DNA of 64,000 bases, taken from assembly GCF_001632745.1 (NCBI RefSeq), contig NZ_LQRT01000003.1, positions 186,001 through 250,000 on the forward strand. Direction: 5' to 3'. The notes beneath the pieces are model-generated. The model was not told where the DNA came from. It saw only the letters and a program-made list of their open reading frames with translations, and searched no databases. A program made the translations under genes and the position numbers. Each line of letters opens with the position of its first letter. Positions within the stretch are counted from its first letter, which is position 1. Positions 9,629-18,535 of this stretch are shown here, in pieces. Source of the DNA: Aquimarina aggregata (GTDB lineage: Bacteria > Bacteroidota > Bacteroidia > Flavobacteriales > Flavobacteriaceae).

Positions 9629-10944
9629 TAGGTTATCGTTATTTTTAATAATTCTTTTGTTTGGGGTGTTATTTTGAATCTGTCATCTGCCCTATAATTT
9701 ATAATCCATAAAATCTCATTATCAGAGCATAACAACCATACTCGTTCTTTTGCTAATAAAGATAGTTTTTCATCTTTAAAATATTTGCTTAATTTCTTTT
9801 TTCCTTTCATCCCGATGGGATAAAAGTAGTCGCCTTCTTTCCATTTTCTTACAGTTAAAGGATACTTTAATTTTGCCTTATCTACAAAAATTGTCTTAAA
9901 ATCAATATCAGACATTTCTAAAACTTCTTTAAATTTAAGGGTTCCAGAAGGAATCATTAACATACTTTCTTCTTCAGAAATTTGATAACAACGATCAGAT
10001 ATTTCCTCAACAATCGGGCTTAATAATAGGTAATCCCGGTCTTTAACTAATCTATACGAATTTGAAAAAATTTGTTTCCCGGATTGTGATTTTATAAACT
10101 GTTCTATATCATCCCATGCCGTGAAACCATAATCTCTTAACAAAAAATACAAACAAGTTCTAGGATTACCATACTCTCTCAATCTGCTTATCGGTATTTT
10201 TATAACATTTCCTCCTTCTGAAGTATCAAATAATTCTTTTTTAAGTTTAACCATTTGATGCTTAATAAACTCATTACTTTGTTTTAGATACGAAACTGTT
10301 GTTTTAAAATTATTTAAAAAATTAGGCACGGCAGATTTAAGTTCATTTGTAACATGATGTCTAAGTTTATTACGAAGATATTTTGTACTACTATTACTAC
10401 TGTCTTCACGCCATTTTAATTTATTTTCTTGGGCGAAACTCAAAATTTCTTCTCTAGAAAAAGGCAGTAATGGTCGAACAAAAATCTCATTAATTTCTGG
10501 AATACCAATTAATCCTTCAATACCAGTACCCCGGGATAAATTAATAAGAAAAGTTTCAAGATTATCATCGGCATGATGTGCTGTAAGTACATAATCAAAG
10601 TTGTGATCTAATGCTAGTTTTTTAAACCAAACATAACGCAATTCTCTTGCGGCCATCTGAATAGACAGTGTATTATCTTTAGCATAGGTTTCTGTATCAA
10701 AATGAGTAACAAAAACATTTGTATTTATTTGTTGAGCAAATAACTTTACAAAACCTTCATCGTTATCACTTTCATCACCTCGAAGTTTAAAATTACAATG
10801 TGCCATTGCAAAATCAAGCTTTAGCAATTCACAAAATTTAGAAAGTACTATACTATCTAACCCACCACTGCAAGCTATTAATAATTTACTCCCAACTAAA
10901 AAAGAAAGATTAGTTTTTATATGGTTTTTAAATTCTCGTAACAA
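9628..10944 (-). CDS. tilS: tRNA(Ile)-lysidine synthase TilS, probable TTG start
   Basis: ATP-dependent enzyme that converts the wobble cytidine of tRNA-Ile(CAU) to lysidine so that it reads AUA; essential in most bacteria. The PP-loop SGGLDS is near the N-terminus, followed by the LTAHHADDN block and a C-terminal TilS domain (RKWKEGDYFYPIGMKGKKK). An in-frame ATG at 11019 would add 25 residues unlike the family. I prefer the TTG at 10944, because the protein then begins in the usual way (LREFKNHI) and a good promoter lies between the two candidates. The stop overlaps the start of dsbD by one base. Confidence 0.9.
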   Translation of the reverse strand: MLREFKNHIKTNLSFLVGSKLLIACSGGLDSIVLSKFCELLKLDFAMAHCNFKLRGDESDNDEGFVKLFAQQINTNVFVTHFDTETYAKDNTLSIQMAARELRYVWFKKLALDHNFDYVLTAHHADDNLETFLINLSRGTGIEGLIGIPEINEIFVRPLLPFSREEILSFAQENKLKWREDSSNSSTKYLRNKLRHHVTNELKSAVPNFLNNFKTTVSYLKQSNEFIKHQMVKLKKELFDTSEGGNVIKIPISRLREYGNPRTCLYFLLRDYGFTAWDDIEQFIKSQSGKQIFSNSYRLVKDRDYLLLSPIVEEISDRCYQISEEESMLMIPSGTLKFKEVLEMSDIDFKTIFVDKAKLKYPLTVRKWKEGDYFYPIGMKGKKKLSKYFKDEKLSLLAKERVWLLCSDNEILWIINYRADDRFKITPQTKELLKITIT

Positions 10945-10971
10945 AAATTTTAAGTTGTATGTTTTATTTTT

Positions 10972-11001
10972 CAAATATACAATTTTGTATTGCGACCACA
11001 A
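10972..11001 (-). promoter_or_regulatory. Promoter of tilS-dsbD
   Basis: On the minus strand: TTG (11001-10999), 19 nt, then TATATTTG (10979-10972). This is a full match to the Bacteroidota -33/-7 consensus. The predicted transcript would begin near 10966, so it could not include the upstream ATG at 11019; this supports the TTG start at 10944. Confidence 0.7.
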
Positions 11002-11102
11002 GCTATTCAAAAAACACATTTAAGTATTGATTTTCAAGTTTTTAACATCAAAATTGGTTTGTTTTCGTTATTTTTAGAAAACAACTCTTAAATTCCACAA
11101 TA

Positions 11103-11804
11103 ATGAATAGGACTCAAGAACTGCAGAAATATTATGGAGCTGATGATCAAAGAGAATTCAGCAAGAAGTTATTATCGATTGTTCCTCATTTACACCCATA
11201 TGTTAAACACCGATTATATATAGCTGAAAGCGTGGGTGTCTTACCGCAAAACATGTATTGTTCAAATGGTATTATTGACGATGCTATCTTGAAACTATAT
11301 CATGACGATCTTGATATCGAAATAGACACTTTATCCCTGGAACTTAAACTTTTTAAAATAGCTGACACACTTATAGATGAACTATATAATACAGAAGGGT
11401 GGCACCAAAAAAGTATTAGTACTAATCATTTTTTAAAAATAGAACTAGAAAAGCTAGAAGAACATTTTACTGTAGAAGGTGATAATGAACTCGTCATGAA
11501 AGAAGAATTAGATGATATTTGCTACAAACAAAATTCTGAAAACAAACAAAATTTTATTTATGATGATCTTGATTCTGCTATTATTAAAGTAATAGATACG
11601 GAGTCTTCATCCAAAAGTCGAAAACAAAAATTGTTAGGTAAATTTTATAGTTGGTTACCTTTAGAGACTTCTAAAGTTATTGACTTATTTGTTTTTGGAA
11701 GATTAAACTTTGAAGAAATCGCAACAATTAGAGGTATAACCTCTCAAGAGGTTAAAGAAATTATTATTGACGTTAGAAAAAGTTTTAGACGTAATCTTAT
11801 ATAA
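11103..11804 (+). CDS. Hypothetical protein with sigma-70 region 4-like C-terminus
   Basis: 233 residues, no signal peptide and no membrane segment. The first 150 residues are acidic and helical and I do not recognise them. The last 60 residues (LPLETSKVIDLFVFGRLNFEEIATIRGITSQEV, given in part) resemble the helix-turn-helix of sigma-70 region 4, as in ECF sigma factors, but no region 2 is evident. It is divergent from tilS and convergent with pabB. It may be a degenerate sigma-like or DNA-binding protein; the function is unknown. Confidence 0.75.
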   Translation: MNRTQELQKYYGADDQREFSKKLLSIVPHLHPYVKHRLYIAESVGVLPQNMYCSNGIIDDAILKLYHDDLDIEIDTLSLELKLFKIADTLIDELYNTEGWHQKSISTNHFLKIELEKLEEHFTVEGDNELVMKEELDDICYKQNSENKQNFIYDDLDSAIIKVIDTESSSKSRKQKLLGKFYSWLPLETSKVIDLFVFGRLNFEEIATIRGITSQEVKEIIIDVRKSFRRNLI

Positions 11805-11826
11805 AAAAATTAGAAAGCCACAATTC

Positions 11827-13149
11827 TTACATTTCTTCTAATACTTCTCGCATCGCTTTTGCTTTAAGTAAGCATTCCTCATATTCCTTATCTGGATCTG
11901 ATTTAGCTGTGATGGCTCCTCCAACCGTATACGAGATGTATTGTTTCTTATCATTATAAAGAATACTTCGGATTACGACATTAAAGTCAAAATCTCCTTC
12001 TGGTGTAAAATACCCTACAGTTCCGCTGTAAAGACCTCTTTTGGACTCTTCGAGGTTCTCTATAATTTTCATTGCAGAAATCTTAGGAGCACCTGTCATG
12101 CTTCCCATAGGAAAAGTTGTTTTAAGAACATCTATTGGTGATCTATTAATATCAACTTGCGAGATCACTGTAGAAATCATCTGATGTACTTGGTCAAAAG
12201 AATACACTTTACATAATTCTTCTACAGTAACCGAACCTTTTACAGCTGTTTTTGACAAATCATTTCTTACCAGGTCAACAATCATAATATTTTCTGAGCG
12301 CTCTTTAGGGTCATTTTTGAGTTCGTCAACCAATTTCTTATCATACACTGCATCAGAAGCTCTTTTTGCAGTTCCTTTAATAGGTTGTGTAATGATCTTT
12401 ATCCCTTCTTTTTTTAAATATCGTTCTGGTGAAGCAGACAAAAGAAACAAATGATCCATTTTAAGATAGGTCGCAAAGGGTGGTCTTGAAATATTATTTA
12501 GGTGATGATATGTCTGTAGTGGATCAATACAACTATTTTCTGCAAAAAATTCCTGACAAAAATTAGCTTCATAAATGTCACCTCTATGAATATGAGTTAA
12601 CATTTTGTTTACTTTTTCTTTATAGGTATCTTTAGTTAATCGAAGACTTATTTTTACTTTTCCACAAGAATTAGTATTGTCTTTTTTTATAGACAACATT
12701 TTTTTAATTGTAGTAAAGTCATCTTCAATTTCATCATCAATCATTTTGAGATAATGCATCTCGATTGTTTTTCCTTTTAAAAAGAATAACCTTTTGGGTT
12801 GAAAAAAATATAAGTCAGGAAAATCTAAATGGTCATCATTTTCTGAAGCTAGATTTTCAACATCATTTTTAAGGTCGTATGACAAATAACCAAAAATCCA
12901 ATCTTCAGTTTGTTTCTGATACTCTTCTAACTTATTAAATGCATCGTAATAGTCTGTTTTTATCGAAGTAAATGCGTCAACTGCTAAAACAGCATCATAG
13001 TTAGTATATTTTTGTGCATAGTTATTTGAGTCTAACCAAATAACCTCATCAAATTGCTGTGCCCAGTCTTGCAGATGCAATTTAATCTCTGAAGGGTTCT
13101 TAACTGTATATTTTTTAATGCTACGCAAGGATCTATATTTGATGCGCAA
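11827..13149 (-). CDS. pabB: Aminodeoxychorismate synthase component I (PabB)
   Basis: 440 residues of the chorismate-binding family (anthranilate/para-aminobenzoate synthase component I). Diagnostic blocks are QPIKGTAKR, the DLVRNDL region and GSMTGAPK near the C-terminus. PabB aminates chorismate for folate synthesis; no glutamine amidotransferase partner or tryptophan gene is adjacent, and the PIKGT sequence is typical of PabB rather than TrpE. The ATG at 13149 overlaps the upstream FMN-reductase gene by 17 nt; a TTG at 13128 would give MRSIKKYTV and a 4-nt gap, and may be the true start. Confidence 0.88.
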   Translation of the reverse strand: MRIKYRSLRSIKKYTVKNPSEIKLHLQDWAQQFDEVIWLDSNNYAQKYTNYDAVLAVDAFTSIKTDYYDAFNKLEEYQKQTEDWIFGYLSYDLKNDVENLASENDDHLDFPDLYFFQPKRLFFLKGKTIEMHYLKMIDDEIEDDFTTIKKMLSIKKDNTNSCGKVKISLRLTKDTYKEKVNKMLTHIHRGDIYEANFCQEFFAENSCIDPLQTYHHLNNISRPPFATYLKMDHLFLLSASPERYLKKEGIKIITQPIKGTAKRASDAVYDKKLVDELKNDPKERSENIMIVDLVRNDLSKTAVKGSVTVEELCKVYSFDQVHQMISTVISQVDINRSPIDVLKTTFPMGSMTGAPKISAMKIIENLEESKRGLYSGTVGYFTPEGDFDFNVVIRSILYNDKKQYISYTVGGAITAKSDPDKEYEECLLKAKAMREVLEEM

Positions 13150-13669
13150 AAGTACTTAGAACTTCATTCAATCCCAATAAAAGTGTCTCATCTGTGACTT
13201 CGTTTTTATCTACCGAAAAATTATCGTAGAAAGAAGGAAAACTAAAACTTTCTATAATTTCTGCACCAAATCTTGGCAACACACTTTTAGCAAAGTCTAA
13301 AGAGCCTACTCCACCTCGTTTTCCTGGGGACGTGCTCATTAATAAAATTTTCTTTCCTTCTAGAAAATTTCTATCTAGCCGAGACAACCAATCAATTATG
13401 TTCTTAAAAAAAGCTCCCCAGCTTCCATTATGTTCATTTACCGAGATAACCAAGGCATCTGCTTTTGCTATTTCTTCTTTTAGAGACAAGATCATAGCAG
13501 GAAAACTATTATTTTTTTCTTCATCTTCACTATACATGGGTACCGTATACTTGATAAGGTTAATCACCTTAGTATCATGACCTTCCAATTTTGAAACTAC
13601 AAAGCTTACTAATTTATGATTGATAGATGTACTACTGTTTGAACCTGCAAAGGCGAGAATTTTTTTCAT
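13133..13669 (-). CDS. NADPH-dependent FMN reductase family protein
   Basis: 178 residues with the flavodoxin-like fold of NADPH-dependent FMN reductases. FAGSNSSTSIN near the N-terminus is the FMN phosphate-binding loop, and SVNEHNGSWGAFFKN and STSPGKRGG are conserved blocks. It probably reduces FMN or quinones using NAD(P)H in the cytoplasm. It is immediately upstream of pabB, overlapping or nearly touching it, so the two are likely co-transcribed, although no pathway link is apparent. Confidence 0.88.
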   Translation of the reverse strand: MKKILAFAGSNSSTSINHKLVSFVVSKLEGHDTKVINLIKYTVPMYSEDEEKNNSFPAMILSLKEEIAKADALVISVNEHNGSWGAFFKNIIDWLSRLDRNFLEGKKILLMSTSPGKRGGVGSLDFAKSVLPRFGAEIIESFSFPSFYDNFSVDKNEVTDETLLLGLNEVLSTFAHQI

Positions 13670-13722
13670 TATTGATATATTAGAAAATCAAAAATAAGTA
13701 AAATCGGAGTATATTTTAATAT

Positions 13723-13754
13723 AAAAAAACCTGTCATCAACAAAGATCGACAGG
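13723..13754 (-). terminator. Terminator after the Cys-rich lipoprotein gene
   Basis: Stem CCTGTC / GACAGG (13730-13735 with 13749-13754), 13-nt loop, then a run of T on the minus strand (13729-13723). It lies between the lipoprotein gene ending at 13807 and the FMN reductase start. Confidence 0.6.
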
Positions 13755-13806
13755 CATTTTAAATTATTATGTTTTACAAGTTTAAAACTAAGTTTCTTTT
13801 ATAATA

Positions 13807-14577
13807 TCATGACAAAGGTACCTCTGGGCATTTTGAATAATCAAAAGGTTTTGTACCCAGCACTGTTGGTCGCTCTAGATTGCAACGGTAAAAGCCACAA
13901 CACGCAAGAAGAAAATCGGCACGTTGAAGTTCTAATGCAAATCGTTGCTTTATTGGTCTTACGCATTCTAAATAAGCCTCATTTCCTTCAGTTGTAGTAT
14001 AATCAATCGCATCACATACAAGTCTTGCAGTATCATAAGGCTTTAGAGCATTTGAATACGGTGGAAAGCATACTTCGTAATAACAATGTACTTCTTCATT
14101 GTCCAAGTCTTTTTTCTTTAGCCCCAAAACTTCACTAAGATCTAAATTATATCTAATCAAAAGTAATTTATTGAACATCAAAGCTTCAGTATATGAATAA
14201 TTTTGATTACTAAGATCAAAACGACGACTTAATAGTCCCCATTCTTCAGTAAGTTGATCATACGCGGTATTCATTTGTTCGGTATCTTCAAACCCTAGTG
14301 CCGTAGTAAGTTCCATTTGTTGGGTATCATTTAGTTTTGATTTTCCTGAAGTTTCTAGAATTTCTAATGCCTTTTCATGGTCTTCAATTCGATTGAGAAC
14401 GAGTACAAGGTTTTCCATATGCTCAAGAAACTTTGGATCTTCTGCAAAATTTGCAAAATCTTCTACACTTGTTTCTTCTGGCTGCTGATCTTCGTTAGGT
14501 GAATCGCTACTACAACCAATAGTAAAAAACAAAATGACTAATAGTATATACTTTGAAATGTGTTTAAATAATATCAT
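13807..14577 (-). CDS. Cys-rich hypothetical lipoprotein
   Basis: I do not recognise the family. Starting at the ATG at 14577 gives 256 residues with a clean lipoprotein signal (MILFKH..., lipobox FTIGC). An in-frame ATG at 14655 would add 26 residues before the signal peptide and is less likely. The middle is helical and acidic. The last 70 residues hold about nine cysteines, including VCDA, LACCGFYRC and SKCPE, suggesting disulfides in a periplasmic or surface protein. Confidence 0.75.
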   Translation of the reverse strand: MILFKHISKYILLVILFFTIGCSSDSPNEDQQPEETSVEDFANFAEDPKFLEHMENLVLVLNRIEDHEKALEILETSGKSKLNDTQQMELTTALGFEDTEQMNTAYDQLTEEWGLLSRRFDLSNQNYSYTEALMFNKLLLIRYNLDLSEVLGLKKKDLDNEEVHCYYEVCFPPYSNALKPYDTARLVCDAIDYTTTEGNEAYLECVRPIKQRFALELQRADFLLACCGFYRCNLERPTVLGTKPFDYSKCPEVPLS

Positions 14578-14737
14578 GATTTGTGATTTTAAGTTTCTAT
14601 TCAAAATTAATAACGGCATCTCTAAAAAAAGGGTCAAATTATAATTTGATACCACTAATTATTTCTTAATGCTACAGGAACAACATTAATTACATTGTAT
14701 ACCAAGAAGATCTGTTATTCAATCCCAGAAATAAGCA

Positions 14738-14745
14738 TACCTTTG
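14738..14745 (+). promoter_or_regulatory. -7 box TACCTTTG of the helicase gene
   Basis: Matches TAnnTTTG, 17 nt before the TTG start codon. No clear -33 TTG is seen, so the promoter may be weak or activated. The short leader supports initiation at 14763. Confidence 0.5.
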
Positions 14746-14762
14746 CATAAAAAAGAAATCAA

Positions 14763-16118
14763 TTGACTTTTCGAGATTTAAATTTAAGCACACAACTTGT
14801 TAACGCTCTGGATGATCTAGGGTTTGAAACTCCTACCCCTATCCAAGAGCAAGCATTTTCTGTAGTCATGTCTGGTAAAGACGTAGTGGGTATTGCGCAA
14901 ACTGGTACTGGTAAAACATATGCCTATATGTTACCTATTTTAAGAATGTTAAAGTATTCTGTACAGCAAAATCCTCGAGTTTTAGTATTAGTGCCTACAA
15001 GAGAACTTGTTGTACAAGTTGTAGACGAAATCGAAAAATTAACCACCTACATCAACACTAGGATAACAGGGGTTTATGGGGGAACTAATATCAACACTCA
15101 AAAACAAGCTGTGTCTCAAGGTTTAGATATTATTGTAGCCACACCAGGGCGACTGTATGATCTAGCTGTTAGTAGAGCACTACAATTAAAATCCATTCAA
15201 AAATTGGTTATAGATGAAGTCGATGTAATGATGGATTTAGGATTTAGGCACCAATTAATGAATATTTTTGATATTCTACCTCAGCAAAGACAAAATATTA
15301 TGTTTTCGGCTACAATGACCGAAGAAGTAGAACAACTTATTTCTGAAATTTTTATACACCCTAATAAAGTTTCTATAGCTAAAAGTGGTACACCTCTAGA
15401 TAATATTAAACAGTATGGTTATCAAGTATCTAACTTTTATACCAAAGTAAATTTACTAGAGTCTTTGTTAGTTCATAAAGAAGAATATCAAAAAGTATTA
15501 CTATTTGTTGGTAATAAGAAAATGGCAGATCGATTGTTTGAACGTTTTGAGAAAACTTTCCCAGATCAATGTGCTGTTATTCACTCTAATAAAACTCAAA
15601 ATTACCGACTTAGAAGTATTGAACAATTTGAAAGTGGAGAACATCGAATTCTTATTGCTACCGACGTTATGGCAAGAGGTTTAGACATTGATGATATTAG
15701 TCATGTAATTAATGTCGACACTCCAGATTATCCAGAAAACTACATGCACCGTATTGGTAGAACAGGTAGAGCACAAAAACAAGGTATTTCTTTAGTATTG
15801 ACTACGCAGAAAGAAGAAGAATCTCTTAAGGAGATAGAAAGTCTTATGGAAATGAAGGTTGAGCAACTAGAGTTCCCTGAGAATGTTGAAATTTCTGAAG
15901 AACTAACTCCCGAAGAACGCCCAAAGATTAAAGAAATTAACAATCCTCATAAACGTCCAAATGATGAAGTAGGAGCTTCATTTCATGAAAAAAAGGAGAA
16001 GAATAAAAAGGTAAATCTAGGTGGGTCGTACCAACGTGAAATTAAAAAGAAATATAAAAAACCTAAAACCAAAGGAGATAAAACCTATAATCTTAGAAAT
16101 AAAAAGAAGAAACGGTAA
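14763..16118 (+). CDS. DEAD-box type RNA helicase with DEVD motif, TTG start
   Basis: 451 residues with all helicase motifs in order: Q motif (PTPIQEQ, 25-31), AQTGTGKT (45-52), PTRELV (78-83), DEVD in place of DEAD (151-154), SAT (182-184), ARGLDIDD (304-311) and HRIGRTGRA (329-337). The last 60 residues form a Lys/Arg-rich tail, likely for RNA binding. It unwinds RNA duplexes with ATP, with likely roles in ribosome assembly or mRNA decay. It starts with TTG: the family begins MTFxDLNL, and no upstream ATG fits. The NYN-LOTUS gene follows 52 nt later. Confidence 0.93.
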   Translation: MTFRDLNLSTQLVNALDDLGFETPTPIQEQAFSVVMSGKDVVGIAQTGTGKTYAYMLPILRMLKYSVQQNPRVLVLVPTRELVVQVVDEIEKLTTYINTRITGVYGGTNINTQKQAVSQGLDIIVATPGRLYDLAVSRALQLKSIQKLVIDEVDVMMDLGFRHQLMNIFDILPQQRQNIMFSATMTEEVEQLISEIFIHPNKVSIAKSGTPLDNIKQYGYQVSNFYTKVNLLESLLVHKEEYQKVLLFVGNKKMADRLFERFEKTFPDQCAVIHSNKTQNYRLRSIEQFESGEHRILIATDVMARGLDIDDISHVINVDTPDYPENYMHRIGRTGRAQKQGISLVLTTQKEEESLKEIESLMEMKVEQLEFPENVEISEELTPEERPKIKEINNPHKRPNDEVGASFHEKKEKNKKVNLGGSYQREIKKKYKKPKTKGDKTYNLRNKKKKR

Positions 16119-16170
16119 TCCCTAAATTAGTACATACATGCTAACTTTATTATTTATTTTTTAAAAAACT

Positions 16171-16920
16171 ATGGATTTAAATCTTGCAGTATTAATTGAC
16201 GGTGATAATATACCATCGACATATATAAAAGAAATGATGGAAGAGATTGCCAAATATGGAAATCCCACTATCAAAAGAATTTATGGCGATTGGACGAAAC
16301 CTGATCTTACCAAATGGAAGAAAATTCTTCTTGAAAATGCCATAACTCCTATCCAACAGTATGGATATACTAAAGGAAAAAATGCAACAGATTCTGCAAT
16401 GATAATTGATGCTATGGACATTTTATACTCGGAAAAAGTTAATGGATTTTGCTTGGTATCTAGTGACAGTGACTTTACCAGATTAGCGACTCGCCTTAGA
16501 GAAGCAGGAATGAAAGTTTTTGGGATTGGTGAGAAGAAGACACCTAATCCTTTTATTGTTGCATGTGATAAATTTATTTATCTTGAAATATTAAAACACG
16601 AGGCAGCAGAAAATGAATCTAAATCCACGGGCAATACATCTGTTTCTGAAAGCAGCATTGATCAAATAACACAAAAAGATATTAGACTAATTTCGAATAC
16701 AATATCTGATTTAGCCGATGATGATGGCTGGGCTTTTCTGGGTGATGTTGGTAGTCTTTTGCAAAAAAAACAACCTAATTTTGATTCTAGAAACTATGGT
16801 TTTCAAAAATTAACGCCACTAATTCAATCCATTAAGAGTTTTGAAATAGAACAGCGCGAAGCGTCTAAAGGAAGATCTAAATTAATCTATGTTAAAAACA
16901 TAAAACAAAAGAAAAAATAA
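16171..16920 (+). CDS. NYN domain protein with C-terminal OST-HTH/LOTUS domain
   Basis: 249 residues. The N-terminal 140 residues are a LabA/DUF88-type NYN (PIN-fold) domain with the acidic residues expected of a metal-dependent RNase: D10 and D12 in LIDGDN, D74 in ATDSAM, and D99/D101 in SSDSDF. A polar linker leads to an OST-HTH/LOTUS domain (about 168-243; DGWAFLGDVGSLL, YGFQKLTPLI). NYN-LOTUS proteins are predicted RNases with an RNA-binding module. It is 52 nt downstream of the RNA helicase gene on the same strand, suggesting a shared RNA task. Confidence 0.9.
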   Translation: MDLNLAVLIDGDNIPSTYIKEMMEEIAKYGNPTIKRIYGDWTKPDLTKWKKILLENAITPIQQYGYTKGKNATDSAMIIDAMDILYSEKVNGFCLVSSDSDFTRLATRLREAGMKVFGIGEKKTPNPFIVACDKFIYLEILKHEAAENESKSTGNTSVSESSIDQITQKDIRLISNTISDLADDDGWAFLGDVGSLLQKKQPNFDSRNYGFQKLTPLIQSIKSFEIEQREASKGRSKLIYVKNIKQKKK

Positions 16921-16978
16921 GGTAGTAATGCATCATACTTTTACGATTCAAAAGTTTAGTATCTAAATAAATTAAAAC

Positions 16979-17971
16979 ATGAAATTTTCAACATTAGTAA
17001 AAATAGCGCTCCTAACCTTTCTTGTATCTAATCAGATTACAGCTCAACAAGTGTATAAAGAAAAGTTTGCTCATACTTTTTCTATAGTAGCAAGAGATAA
17101 GGTTACAGGAGAAATGGCTGTAGCAGTGCAAAGTCATTGGTTCTCTGTAGGATCAATTGTATCTTGGGGTCAATCTGGTGTAGGTGTTGTAGCTACTCAA
17201 TCTTTTGTTAACCCGGCCTATGGACCTGACGGTCTTAAATTGATCTCAGAAGGTAAAACAGCAAAAGAAGCACTAGAACAATTGGTAGCTCAGGACGAAG
17301 GGAAAGATTTTAGGCAAGTTGCATTTCTGGATACACAAGGTAATGTGTCAGCCTTTACAGGAGAAAAATGTGTGGCTTCTGCTCACCATATTATTGGAGA
17401 TAATTATTCTGTCCAGGCCAATATGATGCTTAATGACAATGTTGTGCCCGCTATGGCAAAAGCATTTGAAAACTACAAAAATTTACCCCTTGCAGATCGT
17501 GTGGTTAAAGTATTACTAGCTGCTCAAGAAGCTGGTGGAGATATTAGAGGTAAGCAATCGGCAGCTTTAGTTGTTGTAGGAGCAAAACCAGTTAAAAATT
17601 CTTGGGAAGACAAGAAAATAAACTTAAGAGTAGATGATCATGCTACTCCTTTAGTAGAGTTGCAACGGTTACTTGAGGTACATAAGGCTTATGAATTTAT
17701 GAACAAAGGAGACCTTGCTGTAGAAGTTGGAGATATGAAAAATGCTTTAAAAGAATATGGAGCCGCAGAAAAATTGTTTCCTAATAACTTAGAAATGAAA
17801 TACTGGAAAGCAATTGCGTTAGCTAACAATAAAAAACTAGACGAAGCTCTACCTATTTTTAAATATATTTTTGAGAAAGATAGTAACTGGAAAGAACTCA
17901 CAAAAAGACTACCAAAATCTGGATTGCTTTCAATATCAAAAGAAGAACTTGAAAAAGTTATCAAACTGTAA
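16979..17971 (+). CDS. Secreted DUF1028 protein with TPR-like C-terminus
   Basis: 330 residues; signal peptide ends near ITAQ. Residues about 30-230 form a DUF1028 domain (TFSIVARDKVTGE, AVQSHWF, GVGVVATQ), which has the Ntn-hydrolase-like fold of gamma-glutamyltransferases. The remaining 100 residues look like tetratricopeptide repeats (EVGDMKNALKEYGAAEKLFP). Location is periplasmic; the substrate is unknown. The following gene starts 21 nt after its stop, so it may head the operon up to 21380. Confidence 0.88.
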   Translation: MKFSTLVKIALLTFLVSNQITAQQVYKEKFAHTFSIVARDKVTGEMAVAVQSHWFSVGSIVSWGQSGVGVVATQSFVNPAYGPDGLKLISEGKTAKEALEQLVAQDEGKDFRQVAFLDTQGNVSAFTGEKCVASAHHIIGDNYSVQANMMLNDNVVPAMAKAFENYKNLPLADRVVKVLLAAQEAGGDIRGKQSAALVVVGAKPVKNSWEDKKINLRVDDHATPLVELQRLLEVHKAYEFMNKGDLAVEVGDMKNALKEYGAAEKLFPNNLEMKYWKAIALANNKKLDEALPIFKYIFEKDSNWKELTKRLPKSGLLSISKEELEKVIKL

Positions 17972-17992
17972 CGTAATCCAAAAAAATATTCA

Positions 17993-18535
17993 TTGGCTTC
18001 AATATTTGCACACGCATTTACAGCATATGCCTTTAGTAAAACATTTACTAAAGAATTGGCAACAACAAAAGTTTGGATTTTAGGAATAGTGTGTGCTATT
18101 CTTCCAGATGCAGATGTAGTTGGTTTTGCATTCGGCATTACATATGAAGACTTTTGGGGACACAGAGGGTTTTCTCATTCTTTGGTGTTTGCAATACTAC
18201 TTGGTTTATTAGTCACCCTCATTTTTTATAACTCAAAATTTTTAACTAAAACAGGAGGGCTACTAATTTTATACTTTTCGATTTGCACTGCTTCACATGG
18301 GGTTCTTGACGCAATGACTACAGGTGGATTGGGGATTGCGTTCTTATCTCCTTTTGATGATACCAGGTATTTTTTTCCTTTTAGACCTATACAAGTTTCC
18401 CCAATTGGCGCTAGTAAATTCTTTAGTATTTGGGGCATTAAAGTATTGTTAAGTGAATTAATATGGGTGATAATACCAAGTAGTATTTATATATTAGTAA
18501 TCGCATTTTTTAGGAAGAAAAATGAAATAAATTAG
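17993..18535 (+). CDS. YdjM/DUF457-type membrane metal-dependent hydrolase, TTG start
   Basis: 180 residues, four or more membrane helices, with HRGFSHSL near residue 60, the signature of the YdjM (LexA-regulated inner-membrane hydrolase, DUF457) family, and TASHGVLDAMTTGGLG further on. These proteins are presumed phospholipase-like metal hydrolases, but their activity is not established. Initiation at TTG (17993) gives MASIFAHAFTAYAF, the usual N-terminus, and no ATG fits. The stop codon overlaps the likely beginning of the next reading frame. Confidence 0.88.
   Translation: MASIFAHAFTAYAFSKTFTKELATTKVWILGIVCAILPDADVVGFAFGITYEDFWGHRGFSHSLVFAILLGLLVTLIFYNSKFLTKTGGLLILYFSICTASHGVLDAMTTGGLGIAFLSPFDDTRYFFPFRPIQVSPIGASKFFSIWGIKVLLSELIWVIIPSSIYILVIAFFRKKNEIN

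Noticed and set aside
14641-14762. Search for a tRNA or riboswitch in this and other gaps
   Set aside because: No cloverleaf pattern, T-loop GTTCGA-type box or known riboswitch core was found by eye in any gap.
17689-18138. 149-codon minus-strand frame across the DUF1028/YdjM junction
   Set aside because: It overlaps two well-supported plus-strand genes, and its Ser/Ala-rich product has no recognisable domain.
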